Source of the DNA: Auanema rhodensis
Lineage: Eukaryota; Nematoda; Chromadorea; Rhabditida; Rhabditidae
Direction: 5' to 3'
Length of the DNA stretch: 64,000 nucleotides
NCBI GenBank assembly: GCA_964057225.1
Contig: OZ059895.1
Coordinates: forward strand, 17,389,688-17,453,687
How positions within the stretch are numbered: the stretch's first letter is position 1; each line of letters begins with the position of its first letter. The notes below the pieces were generated by a model. That model did not search any database. It had not been told where the DNA came from and worked only from the letters and a program-made list of their open reading frames with translations. A program made the translations under genes and the position numbers. Shown one piece after another: positions 44,477 to 59,400 of the stretch.

Positions 44477-47400
44477 TCTTTTTAGACTTTCTCAAACTAT
44501 TTTTAGGATTCATTCGTGCTTCTCGAAGCTTTTACTTCAGGTTACATCTTCTCTTATTCATTCGAATGAAATATTTTACTTCAATACGGAGCAGTATTGT
44601 TAAAAGTGACAAAGTGATTATTATCGACAAATGAAAACAACTTATCAAGCCTCATTGGCTCAGGGGCAGAGCGTCTGTCTAGTAAACAGAAGGTCGCTGG
44701 TTCGATTCCAGCATGAGGCATCGTTTTAAACTTTTTCAAAATATTTTGAGGATTAATTCGTGCTTCTTGAAGCTTTTACTTCAGGTTACATCTTCTCTTA
44801 TTCATTCGAATGAAATATTTTACTTCAATACGGAGCAGTATTGTTAAAAGTGACAAAGTGATTATTATCGACAAATGAAAACAACTTATCAAGCCTCATT
44901 GGCTCAGGGGCAGAGCGTCTGTCTAGTAAACAGAAGGTCGCTGGTTCGATTCCAGCATGAGGCATCGTTTTAGACTTTTTCAAACTATTTTGAGGATTAA
45001 TTCGTGCTTCTTGAAGCTTTTACTTCAGGTTACATCTTCTCTTATTCATTCGAATGAAATATTTTACTTCAATACGAAGCAGTATTGTTAAAAGTGACAA
45101 AGTGATTATTATCGACAAATGAAAACAACTTATCAAGCCTCATTGGCTCAGGGGCAGAGCGTCTGTCTAGTCGATTCCAGCATGAGGCATCGTTTTAGAC
45201 TTTCTCAAACTATTTTGAGGATTAATTCGTGCTTCTCGAAGCTTTTACTTCAGGTTACATCTTCTCTTATTCATTCAAATGAATTGTTTCAATTGAATAT
45301 GTAAACGCATTGTTGAAAGTGACTAAGAGATTATAATCGAGAAATGAGAATAACTTTTTAAGCCTCATTGGCTCAGGGGCAGAGCGTCTGTCTAGTAAAC
45401 AGAAGGTCGCTGGTTCGATTCCAGCATGAGGCATCGTTTTAGACTTTTTCAAAATATTTTGAAGATTAATTCGTGCTTCTTGAAGCTTTTACTTCAGGTT
45501 ACATCTTCTCTTATTCATTCGAATGAAATATTTTACTTCAATACGGAGCAGTATTGTTAAAAGTGACAAAGTGATTATTATCGACAAATGAAAACAACTT
45601 ATCAAGCCTCATTGGCTCAGGGGCAGAGCGTCTGTCTAGTCGATTCCAGCATGAGGCATTGTTTTAGACTTTCTCAAACTATTTTGAGGATTAAATCGTG
45701 CTTCTCGAAGCTTTTACTTCAGGTTACATCTTCTCTTATTCATTCAAATGAATTGTTTCAATTGAATATGTAAACGCATTGTTGAAAGTGACTAAGAGAT
45801 TATAATCGAGAAATGAAAATAACTTTTTAAGCCTCATTGGCTCAGGGGCAGAGCGTCTGTCTAGTAAACAGAAGGTCGCTGGTTCGATTCCAGCATGAGG
45901 CATCTTTTTAGACTTTCTCAAACTATTTTTAGGATTAATTCGTGCTTCTTGAAGCTTTTACTTCAGGTTACATCTTCTCTTATTCATTCGAATGAAATAT
46001 TTTACTTCAATACGGAGCAGTATTGTTAAAAGTGACAAAGTGATTATTATCGACAAATGAAAACAACTTATCAAGCCTCATTGGCTCAGGGGCAGAGCGT
46101 CTGTCTAGTCGATTCCAGCATGAGGCATTGTTTTAGACTTTCTCAAACTATTTTGAGGATTAAATCGTGCTTCTCGAAGCTTTTACTTCAGGTTACATCT
46201 TCTCTTATTCATTCAAATGAATTGTTTCAATTGAATATGTAAACGCATTGTTGAAAGTGACTAAGAGATTATAATCGAGAAATGAAAATAACTTTTTAAG
46301 CCTCATTGGCTCAGGGGCAGAGCGTCTGTCTAGTAAACAGAAGGTCGCTGGTTCGATTCCAGCATGAGGCATCTTTTTAGACTTTCTCAAACTATTTTTA
46401 GGATTAATTCGTGCTTCTCGAAGCTTTTACTTCAGGTTACATCTTCTCTTATTCATTCGAATGAAATATTTTACTTCAATACGGAGCAGTATTGTTAAAA
46501 GTGACAAAGTGATTATTATCGACAAATGAAAACAACTTATCAAGCCTCATTGGCTCAGGGGCAGAGCGTCTGTCTAGTCGATTCCAGCATGAGGCATTGT
46601 TTTAGACTTTCTCAAACTATTTTGAGGATTAATTCGTGCTTCTCGAAGCTTTTACTTCAGGTTACATCTTCTCTTATTCATTCAAATGAATTGTTTCAAT
46701 TGAATATGTAAACGCATTGTTGAAAGTGACTAAGAGATTATAATCGAGAAATGAGAATAACTTTTTAAGCCTCATTGGCTCAGGGGCAGAGCGTCTGTCT
46801 AGTAAACAGAAGGTCGCTGGTTCGATTCCAGCATGAGGCATCGTTTTAGACTTTTTCAAAATATTTTGAAGATTAATTCGTGCTTCTTGAAGCTTTTACT
46901 TCAGGTTACATCTTCTCTTATTCATTCGAATGAAATATTTTACTTCAATACGGAGCAGTATTGTTAAAAGTGACAAAGTGATTATTATCGACAAATGAAA
47001 ACAACTTATCAAGCCTCATTGGCTCAGGGGCAGAGCGTCTGTCTAGTAAACAGAAGGTCGCTGGTTCGATTCCAGCATGAGGCATCTTTTTAGACTTTCT
47101 CAAACTATTTTGAGGATTAATTCGTGCTTCTCGAAGCTTTTACTTCAGGTTACATCTTCTCTTATTCATTCAAATGAATTGTTTCAATTGAATATGTAAA
47201 CGCATTGTTGAAAGTGACTAAGAGATTATAATCGAGAAATGAAAATAACTTTTTAAGCCTCATTGGCTCAGGGGCAGAGCGTCTGTCTAGTAAACAGAAG
47301 GTCGCTGGTTCGATTCCAGCATGAGGCATCTTTTTAGACTTTCTCAAACTATTTTGAGGATTAATTCGTGCTTCTCGAAGCTTTTACTTCAGGTTACATC

Positions 47401-50400
47401 TTCTCTTATTCATTCAAATGAATTGTTTCAATTGAATATGTAAACGCATTGTTGAAAGTGACTAAGAGATTATAATAGAGAAATGAGAATAACTTTTTAA
47501 GCCTCATTGGCTCAGGGGCAGAGCGTCTGTCTAGTAAACAGAAGGTCGCTGGTTCGATTCCAGCATGAGGCATCGTTTTAGACTTTTTCAAAATATTTTG
47601 AAGATTAATTCGTGCTTCTTGAAGCTTTTACTTCAGGTTACATCTTCTCTTATTCATTCGAATGAAATATTTTACTTCAATACGGAGCAGTATTGTTAAA
47701 AGTGACAAAGTGATTATTATCGACAAATGAAAACAACTTATCAAGCCTCATTGGCTCAGGGGCAGAGCGTCTGTCTAGTCGATTCCAGCATGAGGCATTG
47801 TTTTAGACTTTCTCAAACTATTTTGAGGATTAAATCGTGCTTCTCGAAGCTTTTACTTCAGGTTACATCTTCTCTTATTCATTCAAATGAATTGTTTCAA
47901 TTGAATATGTAAACGCATTGTTGAAAGTGACTAAGAGATTATAATCGAGAAATGAAAATAACTTTTTAAGCCTCATTGGCTCAGGGGCAGAGCGTCTGTC
48001 TAGTAAACAGAAGGTCGCTGGTTCGATTCCAGCATGAGGCATCTTTTTAGACTTTCTCAAACTATTTTTAGGATTAATTCGTGCTTCTCGAAGCTTTTAC
48101 TTCAGGTTACATCTTCTCTTATTCATTCGAATGAAATATTTTACTTCAATACGGAGCAGTATTGTTAAAAGTGACAAAGTGATTATTATCGACAAATGAA
48201 AACAACTTATCAAGCCTCATTGGCTCAGGGGCAGAGCGTCTGTCTAGTCGATTCCAGCATGAGGCATTGTTTTAGACTTTCTCAAACTATTTTGAGGATT
48301 AATTCGTGCTTCTCGAAGCTTTTACTTCAGGTTACATCTTCTCTTATTCATTCAAATGAATTGTTTCAATTGAATATGTAAACGCATTGTTGAAAGTGAC
48401 TAAGAGATTATAATCGAGAAATGAGAATAACTTTTTAAGCCTCATTGGCTCAGGGGCAGAGCGTCTGTCTAGTAAACAGAAGGTCGCTGGTTCGATTCCA
48501 GCATGAGGCATCGTTTTAGACTTTTTCAAAATATTTTGAAGATTAATTCGTGCTTCTTGAAGCTTTTACTTCAGGTTACATCTTCTCTTATTCATTCGAA
48601 TGAAATATTTTACTTCAATACGGAGCAGTATTGTTAAAAGTGACAAAGTGATTATTATCGACAAATGAAAACAACTTATCAAGCCTCATTGGCTCAGGGG
48701 CAGAGCGTCTGTCTAGTAAACAGAAGGTCGCTGGTTCGATTCCAGCATGTGGCATCGTTTTAGACTTTTTCAAACTATTTTGAGGATTAATTCGTGCTTC
48801 TCGAAGCTTTTACTTCAGGTTAGATCTTCTCTTATTCATTCAAATGAATTGTTTCAATTGAATATGTAAACGCATTGTTGAAAGTGACTAAGAGATTATA
48901 ATCGAGAAATGAAAATAACTTTTTAAGCCTCATTGGCTCAGGGGCAGAGCGTCTGTCTAGTAAACAGAAGGTCGCTGGTTCGATTCCAGCATGAGGCATC
49001 TTTTTAGACTTTCTCAAACTATTTTAAGGATTAATTCGTGCTTCTCGAAGCTTTTACTTCAGGTTACATCTTCTCTTATTCATTCAAATGAATTGTTTCA
49101 ATTGAATATGTAAACGCATTGTTGAAAGTGACTAAGAGATTATAATCGAGAAATGAGAATAACTTTTTAAGCCTCATTGGCTCAGGGGCAGAGCGTCTGT
49201 CTAGTAAACAGAAGGTCGCTGGTTCGATTCCAGCATGAGGCATCGTTTTAGACTTTTTCAAAATATTTTGAAGATTAATTCGTGCTTCTTGAAGCTTTTA
49301 CTTCAGGTTACATCTTCTCTTATTCATTCGAATGAAATATTTTACTTCAATACGGAGCAGTATTGTTAAAAGTGACAAAGTGATTATTATCGACAAATGA
49401 AAACAACTTATCAAGCCTCATTGGCTCAGGGGCAGAGCGTCTGTCTAGTAAACAGAAGGTCGCTGGTTCGATTCCAGCATGAGGCATCGTTTTAGACTTT
49501 TTCAAACTATTTTGAGGATTAATTCGTGCTTCTCGAAGCTTTTACTTCAGGTTACATCTTCTCTTATTCATTCAAATGAATTGTTTCAATTGAATATGTA
49601 AACGCATTGTTGAAAGTGACTAAGAGATTATAATCGAGAAATGAAAATAACTTTTTAAGCCTCATTGGCTCAGGGGCAGAGCGTCTGTCTAGTAAACAGA
49701 AGGTCGCTGGTTCGATTCCAGCATGAGGCATCTTTTTAGACTTTCTCAAACTATTTTGAGGATTAATTCGTGCTTCTCGAAGCTTTTACTTCAGGTTACA
49801 TCTTCTCTTATTCATTCAAATGAATTGTTTCAATTGAATATGTAAACGCATTGTTGAAAGTGACTAAGAGATTATAATCGAGAAATGAGAATAACTCTTT
49901 AAGCCTCATTGGCTCAGGGGCAGAGCGTCTGTCTAGTAAACAGAAGGTCGCTGGTTCGATTCCAGCATGAGGCATCGTTTTAGACTTTTTCAAAATATTT
50001 TGAAGATTAATTCGTGCTTCTTGAAGCTTTTACTTCAAGTTACATCTTCTCTTATTCATTCGAATGAAATATTTTACTTCAATACGGAGCAGTATTGTTA
50101 AAAGTGACAAAGTGATTATTATCGACAAATGAAAACAACTTATCAAGCCTCATTGGCTCAGGGGCAGAGCGTCTGTCTAGTAAACAGAAGGTCGCTGGTT
50201 CGATTCCAGCATGAGGCATCGTTTTAGACTTTTTCAAACTATTTTGAGGATTAATTCGTGCTTCTCGAAGCTTTTACTTCAGGTTACATCTTCTCTTATT
50301 CATTCAAATGAATTGTTTCAATTGAATATGTAAACGCATTGTTGAAAGTGACTAAGAGATTATTATCGACAAATGAAAACAACTTATCAAGCCTCATTGG

Positions 50401-53400
50401 CTCAGGGGCAGAGCGTCTGTCTAGTCGATTCCAGTATGAGGCATTGTTTTAGACTTTCTCAAACTATTTTGAGGATTAAATCGTGCTTCTCGAAGCTTTT
50501 ACTTCAGGTTACATCTTCTCTTATTCATTCAAATGAATTGTTTCAATTGAATATGTAAACGCATTGTTGAAAGTGACTAAGAGATTATAATCGAGAAATG
50601 AGAATAACTTTTTAAGCCTCATTGGCTCAGGGGCAGAGCGTCTGTCTAGTAAACAGAAGGTCGCTGGTTCGATTCCAGCATGAGGCATCTTTTTAGACTT
50701 TCTCAAACTATTTTTAGGATTCATTCGTGCTTCTCGAAGCTTTTACTTCAGGTTACATCTTCTCTTATTCATTCGAATGAAATATTTTACTTCAATACGG
50801 AGCAGTATTGTTAAAAGTGACAAAGTGATTATTATCGACAAATGAAAACAACTTATAAAGCCTCATTGGCTCAGGGGCAGAGCGTCTGTCTAGTAAACAG
50901 AAGGTCGCTGGTTCGATTCCAGCATGAGGCATCGTTTTAGACTTTTTCAAACTATTTTGAGGATTAATTCATGCTTCTCGAAGCTTTTACTTCAGGTTAC
51001 ATCTTCTCTTATTCATTCAAATGAAATGTTTCAATTGAATATGTAAACGCATTGTTGAAAGTGACTAAGAGATTATAATCGAGAAATGAGAATAACTTTT
51101 TAAGCCTCATTGGCTCAGGATCAGAGCGTCTGTCTAGTAAACAGAAGGTCGCTGGTTCGATTCCAGCATGAGGCATCGTTTTAGACTTTTTCAAACTATT
51201 TTGAGGATTAATTCGTGCTTCTTGAAGCTTTTACTTCAGGTTACATCTTCTCTTATTCATTCGAATGAAATATTTTACTTCAATACGGAGCAGTATTGTT
51301 AAAAGTGACAAAGTGATTATTATCGACAAATGAAAACAACTTATCAAGCCTCATTGGCTCAGGGGCAGAGCGTCTGTCTAGTAAACAGAAGGTCGCTGGT
51401 TCGATTCCAGCATGAGGCATCGTTTTAGACTTTTTCAAACTATTTTGAGGATTAATTCGTGCTTCTTGAAGCTTTTACTTCAGGTTACATCTTCTCTTAT
51501 TCATTCGAATAAAATATTTTACTTCAATACGGAGCAGTATTGTTAAAAGTGACAAAGTGATTATTATCGACAAATGAAAACAACTTATCAAGCCTCATTG
51601 GCTCAGGGGCAGAGCGTCTGTCTAGTCGATTCCAGCATGAGGCATCGTTTTAGACTTTCTCAAACTATTTTGAGGATTAATTCGTGCTTCTCGAAGCTTT
51701 TACTTCAGGTTACATCTTCTCTTATTCATTCAAATGAATTGTTTCAATTGAATATGTAAACGCATTGTTGAAAGTGACTAAGAGATTATAATCGAGAAAT
51801 GAGAATAACTTTTCAAGCCTCATTGGCTCAGGGGCAGAGCGTCTGTCTAGTAAACAGAAGGTCGCTGGTTCGATTCCAGCATGAGGCATCGTTTTAGACT
51901 TTCTCAAACTATTTTTAGGATTCATTCGTGCTTCTCGAAGCTTTTACTTCAGGTTACATCTTCTCTTATTCATTCAAATGAATTGTTTCAATTGAATATG
52001 TAAACGCATTGTTGAAAGTGACTAAGAGATTATAATCGAGAAATGAGAATAACTTTTTAAGCCTCATTGGCTCAGGGGCAGAGCGTCTGTCTAGTAAACA
52101 GTAGGTCGCTGGTTTGATTCCAGCATGAGGCATCGTTTTAGACTTCTTCAAACTATTTTGAGGATTAATTCGTGCTTCTTGAAGCTTTTACTTCAGGTTA
52201 CATCTTCTGTTATTCATTCGAATGAAATATTTTACTTCAATACGGAGCAGTATTGTTAAAAGTGACTAAGAGATTATAATAGAGAAATGAGAATAACTTA
52301 TCAAGCCTCATTGGCTCAGGGGCAGAGCGTCTGTCTAGTAAACAGAAGGTCGCTGGTTCGATTCCAGCATGAGGCATCGTTTTAGACTTTTTCAAACTAT
52401 TTTGAGGATTAATTCGTGCTTCTCGAAGCTTTTACTTCAGGTTACATCTTCTGTTATTCATTCGAATGAAATATTTTACTTCAATACGGAGCAGTATTGT
52501 TAAAAGTGACAAAGTGATTATTATCGACAAATGAAAACAACTTATCAAGCCTCATTGGCTCAGGGGCAGAGCGTCTGTCTAGTAAACAGAAGGTCGCTGG
52601 TTCGATTCCAGCATGAGGCATCGTTTTAGACTTTTTCAAACTATTTTGAGGATTAATTCGTGCTTCTCGAAGCTTTTACTTCAGGTTACATCTTCTCTTA
52701 TTCATTCAAATGAATTGTTTCAATTGAATATGTAAACGCATTGTTGAAAGTGACTAAGAGATTATAATCGAGAAATGAGAATAACTTTTTAAGCCTCATT
52801 GGCTCAGGGGCAGAGCGTCTGTCTAGTAAACAGAAGGTCGCTGGTTCGATTCCAGCATGAGGCATCGTTTTAGACTTTTTCAAAATATTTTGAAAATTAA
52901 TTCGTGCTTCTTGAAGCTTTTACTTCAGGTTACATCTTCTCTTATTCATTCGAATGAAATATTTTACTTCAATACGGAGCAGTATTGTTAAAAGTGACAA
53001 AGTGATTATTATCGACAAATGAAAACAACTTATCAAGCCTCATTGGCTCAGGGGCAGAGCGTCTGTCTAGTCGATTCCAGTATGAGGCATTGTTTTAGAC
53101 TTTCTCAAACTATTTTGAGGATTAAATCGTGCTTCTCGAAGCTTTTACTTCAGGTTACATCTTCTCTTATTCATTCAAATGAATTGTTTCAATTGAATAT
53201 GTAAACGCATTGTTGAAAGTGACTAAGAGATTATAATCGAGAAATGAGAATAACTTTTTAAGCCTCATTGGCTCAGGGGCAGAGCGTCTGTCTAGTAAAC
53301 AGAAGGTCGCTGGTTCGATTCCAGCATGAGGCATCTTTTTAGACTTTCTCAAACTATTTTTAGGATTCATTCGTGCTTCTCGAAGCTTTTACTTCAGGTT

Positions 53401-56400
53401 ACATCTTCTCTTATTCATTCGAATGAAATATTTTACTTCAATACGGAGCAGTATTGTTAAAAGTGACAAAGTGATTATTATCGACAAATGAAAACAACTT
53501 ATCAAGCCTCATTGGCTCAGGGGCAGAGCGTCTGTCTAGTAAACAGAAGGTCGCTGGTTCGATTCCAGCATGAGGCATCGTTTTAGACTTTTTCAAACTA
53601 TTTTGAGGATTAATTCGTGCTTCTCGAAGCTTTTACTTCAGGTTACATCTTCTCTTATTCATTCAAATGAAATGTTTCAATTGAATATGTAAACGCATTG
53701 TTGAAAGTGACTAAGAGATTATAATCGAGAAATGAGAATAACTTTTTAAGCCTCATTGGCTCAGGATCAGAGCGTCTGTCTAGTAAACAGAAGGTCGCTG
53801 GTTCGATTCCAGCATGAGGCATCGTTTTAGACTTTTTCAAAATATTTTGAAGATTAATTCGTGCTTCTTGAAGCTTTTACTTCAGGTTACATCTTCTCTT
53901 ATTCATTCGAATGAAATATTTTACTTCAATACGGAGCAGTATTGTTAAAAGTGACAAAGTGATTATTATCGAGAAATGAGAATAACTTTTTAAGCCTCAT
54001 TGGCTCAGGGGCAGAGCGTCTGTCTAGTAAACAGAAGGTCGCTGGTTCGATTCCAGCATGAGGCATCGTTTTAGACTTTTTCAAACTATTTTGAGGATTA
54101 ATTCGTGCTTCTCGAAGCTTTTACTTCAGGTTACATCTTCTCTTATTCATTCAAATGAATTGTTTCAATTGAATATGTAAACGCATTGTTGAAAGTGACT
54201 AAGAGATTATAATCGAGAAATGAGAATAACTTTTTAAGCCTCATTGGCTCAGGGGCAGAGCGTCTGTCTAGTAAACAGAAGGTCGCTGGTTCGATTCCAG
54301 CATGAGGCATCGTTTTAGACTTTTTCAAAATATTTTGAAAATTAATTCGTGCTTCTTGAAGCTTTTACTTCAGGTTACATCTTCTCTTATTCATTCGAAT
54401 GAAATATTTTACTTCAATACGGAGCAGTATTGTTAAAAGTGACAAAGTGATTATTATCGACAAATGAAAACAACTTATCAAGCCTCATTGGCTCAGGGGC
54501 AGAGCGTCTGTCTAGTCGATTCCAGTATGAGGCATTGTTTTAGACTTTCTCAAACTATTTTGAGGATTAAATCGTGCTTCTCGAAGCTTTTACTTCAGGT
54601 TACATCTTCTCTTATTCATTCAAATGAATTGTTTCAATTGAATATGTAAACGCATTGTTGAAAGTGACTAAGAGATTATAATCGAGAAATGAGAATAACT
54701 TTTTAAGCCTCATTGGCTCAGGGGCAGAGCGTCTGTCTAGTAAACAGAAGGTCGCTGGTTCGATTCCAGCATGAGGCATCTTTTTAGACTTTCTCAAACT
54801 ATTTTTAGGATTCATTCGTGCTTCTCGAAGCTTTTACTTCAGGTTACATCTTCTCTTATTCATTCGAATGAAATATTTTACTTCAATACGGAGCAGTATT
54901 GTTAAAAGTGACAAAGTGATTATTATCGACAAATGAAAACAACTTATCAAGCCTCATTGGCTCAGGGGCAGAGCGTCTGTCTAGTAAACAGAAGGTCGCT
55001 GGTTCGATTCCAGCATGAGGCATCGTTTTAGACTTTTTCAAACTATTTTGAGGATTAATTCGTGCTTCTCGAAGCTTTTACTTCAGGTTACATCTTCTCT
55101 TATTCATTCAAATGAAATGTTTCAATTGAATATGTAAACGCATTGTTGAAAGTGACTAAGAGATTATAATCGAGAAATGAGAATAACTTTTTAAGCCTCA
55201 TTGGCTCAGGATCAGAGCGTCTGTCTAGTAAACAGAAGGTCGCTGGTTCGATTCCAGCATGAGGCATCGTTTTAGACTTTTTCAAAATATTTTGAAGATT
55301 AATTCGTGCTTCTTGAAGCTTTTACTTCAGGTTACATCTTCTCTTATTCATTCGAATGAAATATTTTACTTCAATACGGAGCAGTATTGTTAAAAGTGAC
55401 AAAGTGATTATTATCGACAAATGAAAACAACTTATCAAGCCTCATTGGCTCAGGGGCAGAGCGTCTGTCTAGTAAACAGAATGTCGCTGGTTCGATTCCA
55501 GCATGAGGCATCGTTTTAGACTTTTTCAAACTATTTTGAGGATTAATTCGTGCTTCTTGAAGCTTTTACTTCAGGTTACATCTTCTCTTATTCATTCGAA
55601 TGAAATATTTTACTTCAATACGGAGCAGTATTGTTAAAAGTGACAAAGTGATTATTATCGAGAAATGAGAATAACTTTTTAAGCCTCATTGGCTCAGGGG
55701 CAGAGCGTCTGTCTAGTAAACAGAAGGTCGCTGGTTCGATTCCAGCATGAGGCATCGTTTTAGACTTTTTCAAACTATTTTGAGGATTAATTCGTGCTTC
55801 TTGAAGCTTTTACTTCAGGTTACATCTTCTCTTATTCATTCGAATGAAATATTTTACTTCAATACGGAGCAGTATTGTTAAAAGTGACAAAGTGATTATT
55901 ATCGACAAATGAAAACAACTTATCAAGCCTCATTGGCTCAGGGGCAGAGCGTCTGTCTAGTCGATTCCAGTATGAGGCATTGTTTTAGACTTTCTCAAAC
56001 TATTTTGAGGATTAAATCGTGCTTCTCGAAGCTTTTACTTCAGGTTACATCTTCTCTTATTCATTCAAATGAATTGTTTCAATTGAATATGTAAACGCAT
56101 TGTTGAAAGTGACTAAGAGATTATAATCGAGAAATGAGAATAACTTTTTAAGCCTCATTGGCTCAGGGGCAGAGCGTCTGTCTAGTAAACAGAAGGTCGC
56201 TGGTTCGATTCCAGCATGAGGCATCTTTTTAGACTTTCTCAAACTATTTTTAGGATTCATTCGTGCTTCTCGAAGCTTTTACTTCAGGTTACATCTTCTC
56301 TTATTCATTCGAATGAAATATTTTACTTCAATACGGAGCAGTATTGTTAAAAGTGACAAAGTGATTATTATCGACAAATGAAAACAACTTATCAAGCCTC

Positions 56401-59400
56401 ATTGGCTCAGGGGCAGAGCGTCTGTCTAGTAAACAGAAGGTCGCTGGTTCGATTCCAGCATGAGGCATCGTTTTAGACTTTTTCAAACTATTTTGAGGAT
56501 TAATTCGTGCTTCTCGAAGCTTTTACTTCAGGTTACATCTTCTCTTATTCATTCAAATGAAATGTTTCAATTGAATATGTAAACGCATTGTTGAAAGTGA
56601 CTAAGAGATTATAATCGAGAAATGAGAATAACTTTTTAAGCCTCATTGGCTCAGGATCAGAGCGTCTGTCTAGTAAACAGAAGGTCGCTGGTTCGATTCC
56701 AGCATGAGGCATCGTTTTAGACTTTTTCAAAATATTTTGAAGATTAATTCGTGCTTCTTGAAGCTTTTACTTCAGGTTACATCTTCTCTTATTCATTCGA
56801 ATGAAATATTTTACTTCAATACGGAGCAGTATTGTTAAAAGTGACAAAGTGATTATTATCGACAAATGAAAACAACTTATCAAGCCTCATTGGCTCAGGG
56901 GCAGAGCGTCTGTCTAGTAAACAGAATGTCGCTGGTTCGATTCCAGCATGAGGCATCGTTTTAGACTTTTTCAAACTATTTTGAGGATTAATTCGTGCTT
57001 CTTGAAGCTTTTACTTCAGGTTACATCTTCTCTTATTCATTCGAATGAAATATTTTACTTCAATACGGAGCAGTATTGTTAAAAGTGACAAAGTGATTAT
57101 TATCGAGAAATGAGAATAACTTTTTAAGCCTCATTGGCTCAGGGGCAGAGCGTCTGTCTAGTAAACAGAAGGTCGCTGGTTCGATTCCAGCATGAGGCAT
57201 CGTTTTAGACTTTTTCAAACTATTTTGAGGATTAATTCGTGCTTCTTGAAGCTTTTACTTCAGGTTACATCTTCTCTTATTCATTCGAATGAAATATTTT
57301 ACTTCAATACGGAGCAGTATTGTTAAAAGTGACAAAGTGATTATTATCGACAAATGAAAACAACTTATCAAGCCTCATTGGCTCAGGGGCAGAGCGTCTG
57401 TCTAGTCGATTCCAGCATGAGGCATCGTTTTAGACTTTCTCAAACTATTTTGAGGATTAATTCGTGCTTCTCGAAGCTTTTACTTCAGGTTACATCTTCT
57501 CTTATTCATTCAAATGAATTGTTTCAATTGAATATGTAAACGCATTGTTGAAAGTGACTAAGAGATTATAATCGAGAAATGAGAATAACTTTTCAAGCCT
57601 CATTGGCTCAGGGGCAGAGCGTCTGTCTAGTAAACAGAAGGTCGCTGGTTCGATTCCAGCATGAGGCATCGTTTTAGACTTTCTCAAACTATTTTTAGGA
57701 TTCATTCGTGCTTCTCGAAGCTTTTACTTCAGGTTACATCTTCTCTTATTCATTCAAATGAATTGTTTCAATTGAATATGTAAACGCATTGTTGAAAGTG
57801 ACTAAGAGATTATAATCGAGAAATGAGAATAACTTTTTAAGCCTCATTGGCTCAGGGGCAGAGCGTCTGTCTAGTAAACAGAAGGTCGCTGGTTCGATTC
57901 CAGCATGAGGCATCGTTTTAGACTTTTTCAAACTATTTTGAGGATTAATTCGTGCTTCTTGAAGCTTTTACTTCAGGTTACATCTTCTCTTATTCATTCG
58001 AATGAAATATTTTACTTCAATACGGAGCAGTATTGTTAAAAGTGACAAAGTGATTATTATCGACAAATGAAAACAACTTATCAAGCCTCATTGGCTCAGG
58101 GGCAGAGCGTCTGTCTAGTCGATTCCAGCATGAGGCATCGTTTTAGACTTTCTCAAACTATTTTGAGGATTAATTCGTGCTTCTCGAAGCTTTTACTTCA
58201 GGTTACATCTTCTCTTATTCATTCAAATGAATTGTTTCAATTGAATATGTAAACGCATTGTTGAAAGTGACTAAGAGATTATAATCGAGAAATGAGAATA
58301 ACTTTTCAAGCCTCATTGGCTCAGGGGCAGAGCGTCTGTCTAGTAAACAGAAGGTCGCTGGTTCGATTCCAGCATGAGGCATCGTTTTAGACTTTCTCAA
58401 ACTATTTTTAGGATTCATTCGTGCTTCTCGAAGCTTTTACTTCAGGTTACATCTTCTCTTATTCATTCAAATGAATTGTTTCAATTGAATATGTAAACGC
58501 ATTGTTGAAAGTGACTAAGAGATTATAATCGAGAAATGAGAATAACTTTTTAAGCCTCATTGGCTCAGGGGCAGAGCGTCTGTCTAGTAAACAGTAGGTC
58601 GCTGGTTTGATTCCAGCATGAGGCATCGTTTTAGACTTCTTCAAACTATTTTGAGGATTAATTCGTGCTTCTTGAAGCTTTTACTTCAGGTTACATCTTC
58701 TCTTATTCATTCAAATGAATTGTTTCAATTGAATATGTAAACGCATTGTTGAAAGTGACTAAGAGATTATAATCGAGAAATGAGAATAACTTTTTAAGCC
58801 TCAATGGCTCAGGGGCAGAGCGTCTGTCTAGTAAACAGAAGGTCGCTGGTTCGATTCCAGCATGAGGCATCGTTTTAGACTTTTTCAAACTATTTTGAGG
58901 ATTAATTCGTGCTTCTTGAAGCTTTTACTTCAGGTTACATCTTCTCTTATTCATTCGAATGAAATATTTTACTTCAATACGGAGCAGTATTGTTAAAAGT
59001 GACAAAGTGATTATTATCGACAAATGAAAACAACTTATCAAGCCTCATTGGCTCAGGGGCAGAGCGTCTGTCTAGTAAACAGAAGGTCGCTGGTTCGATT
59101 CCAGCATGAGGCATCGTTTTAGACTTTTTCAAACTATTTTGAGGATTAATTCGTGCTTCTCGAAGCTTTTACTTCAGGTTACATCTTCTCTTATTCATTC
59201 AAATGAATTGTTTCAATTGAATATGTAAACGCATTGTTGAAAGTGACTAAGAGATTATAATCGAGAAATGAGAATAACTTTTTAAGCCTCATTGGCTCAG
59301 GGGCAGAGCGTCTGTCTAGTAAACAGAAGGTCGCTGGTTCGATTCCAGCATGAGGCATCTTTTTAGACTTTCTCAAACTATTTTTAGGATTCATTCGTGC

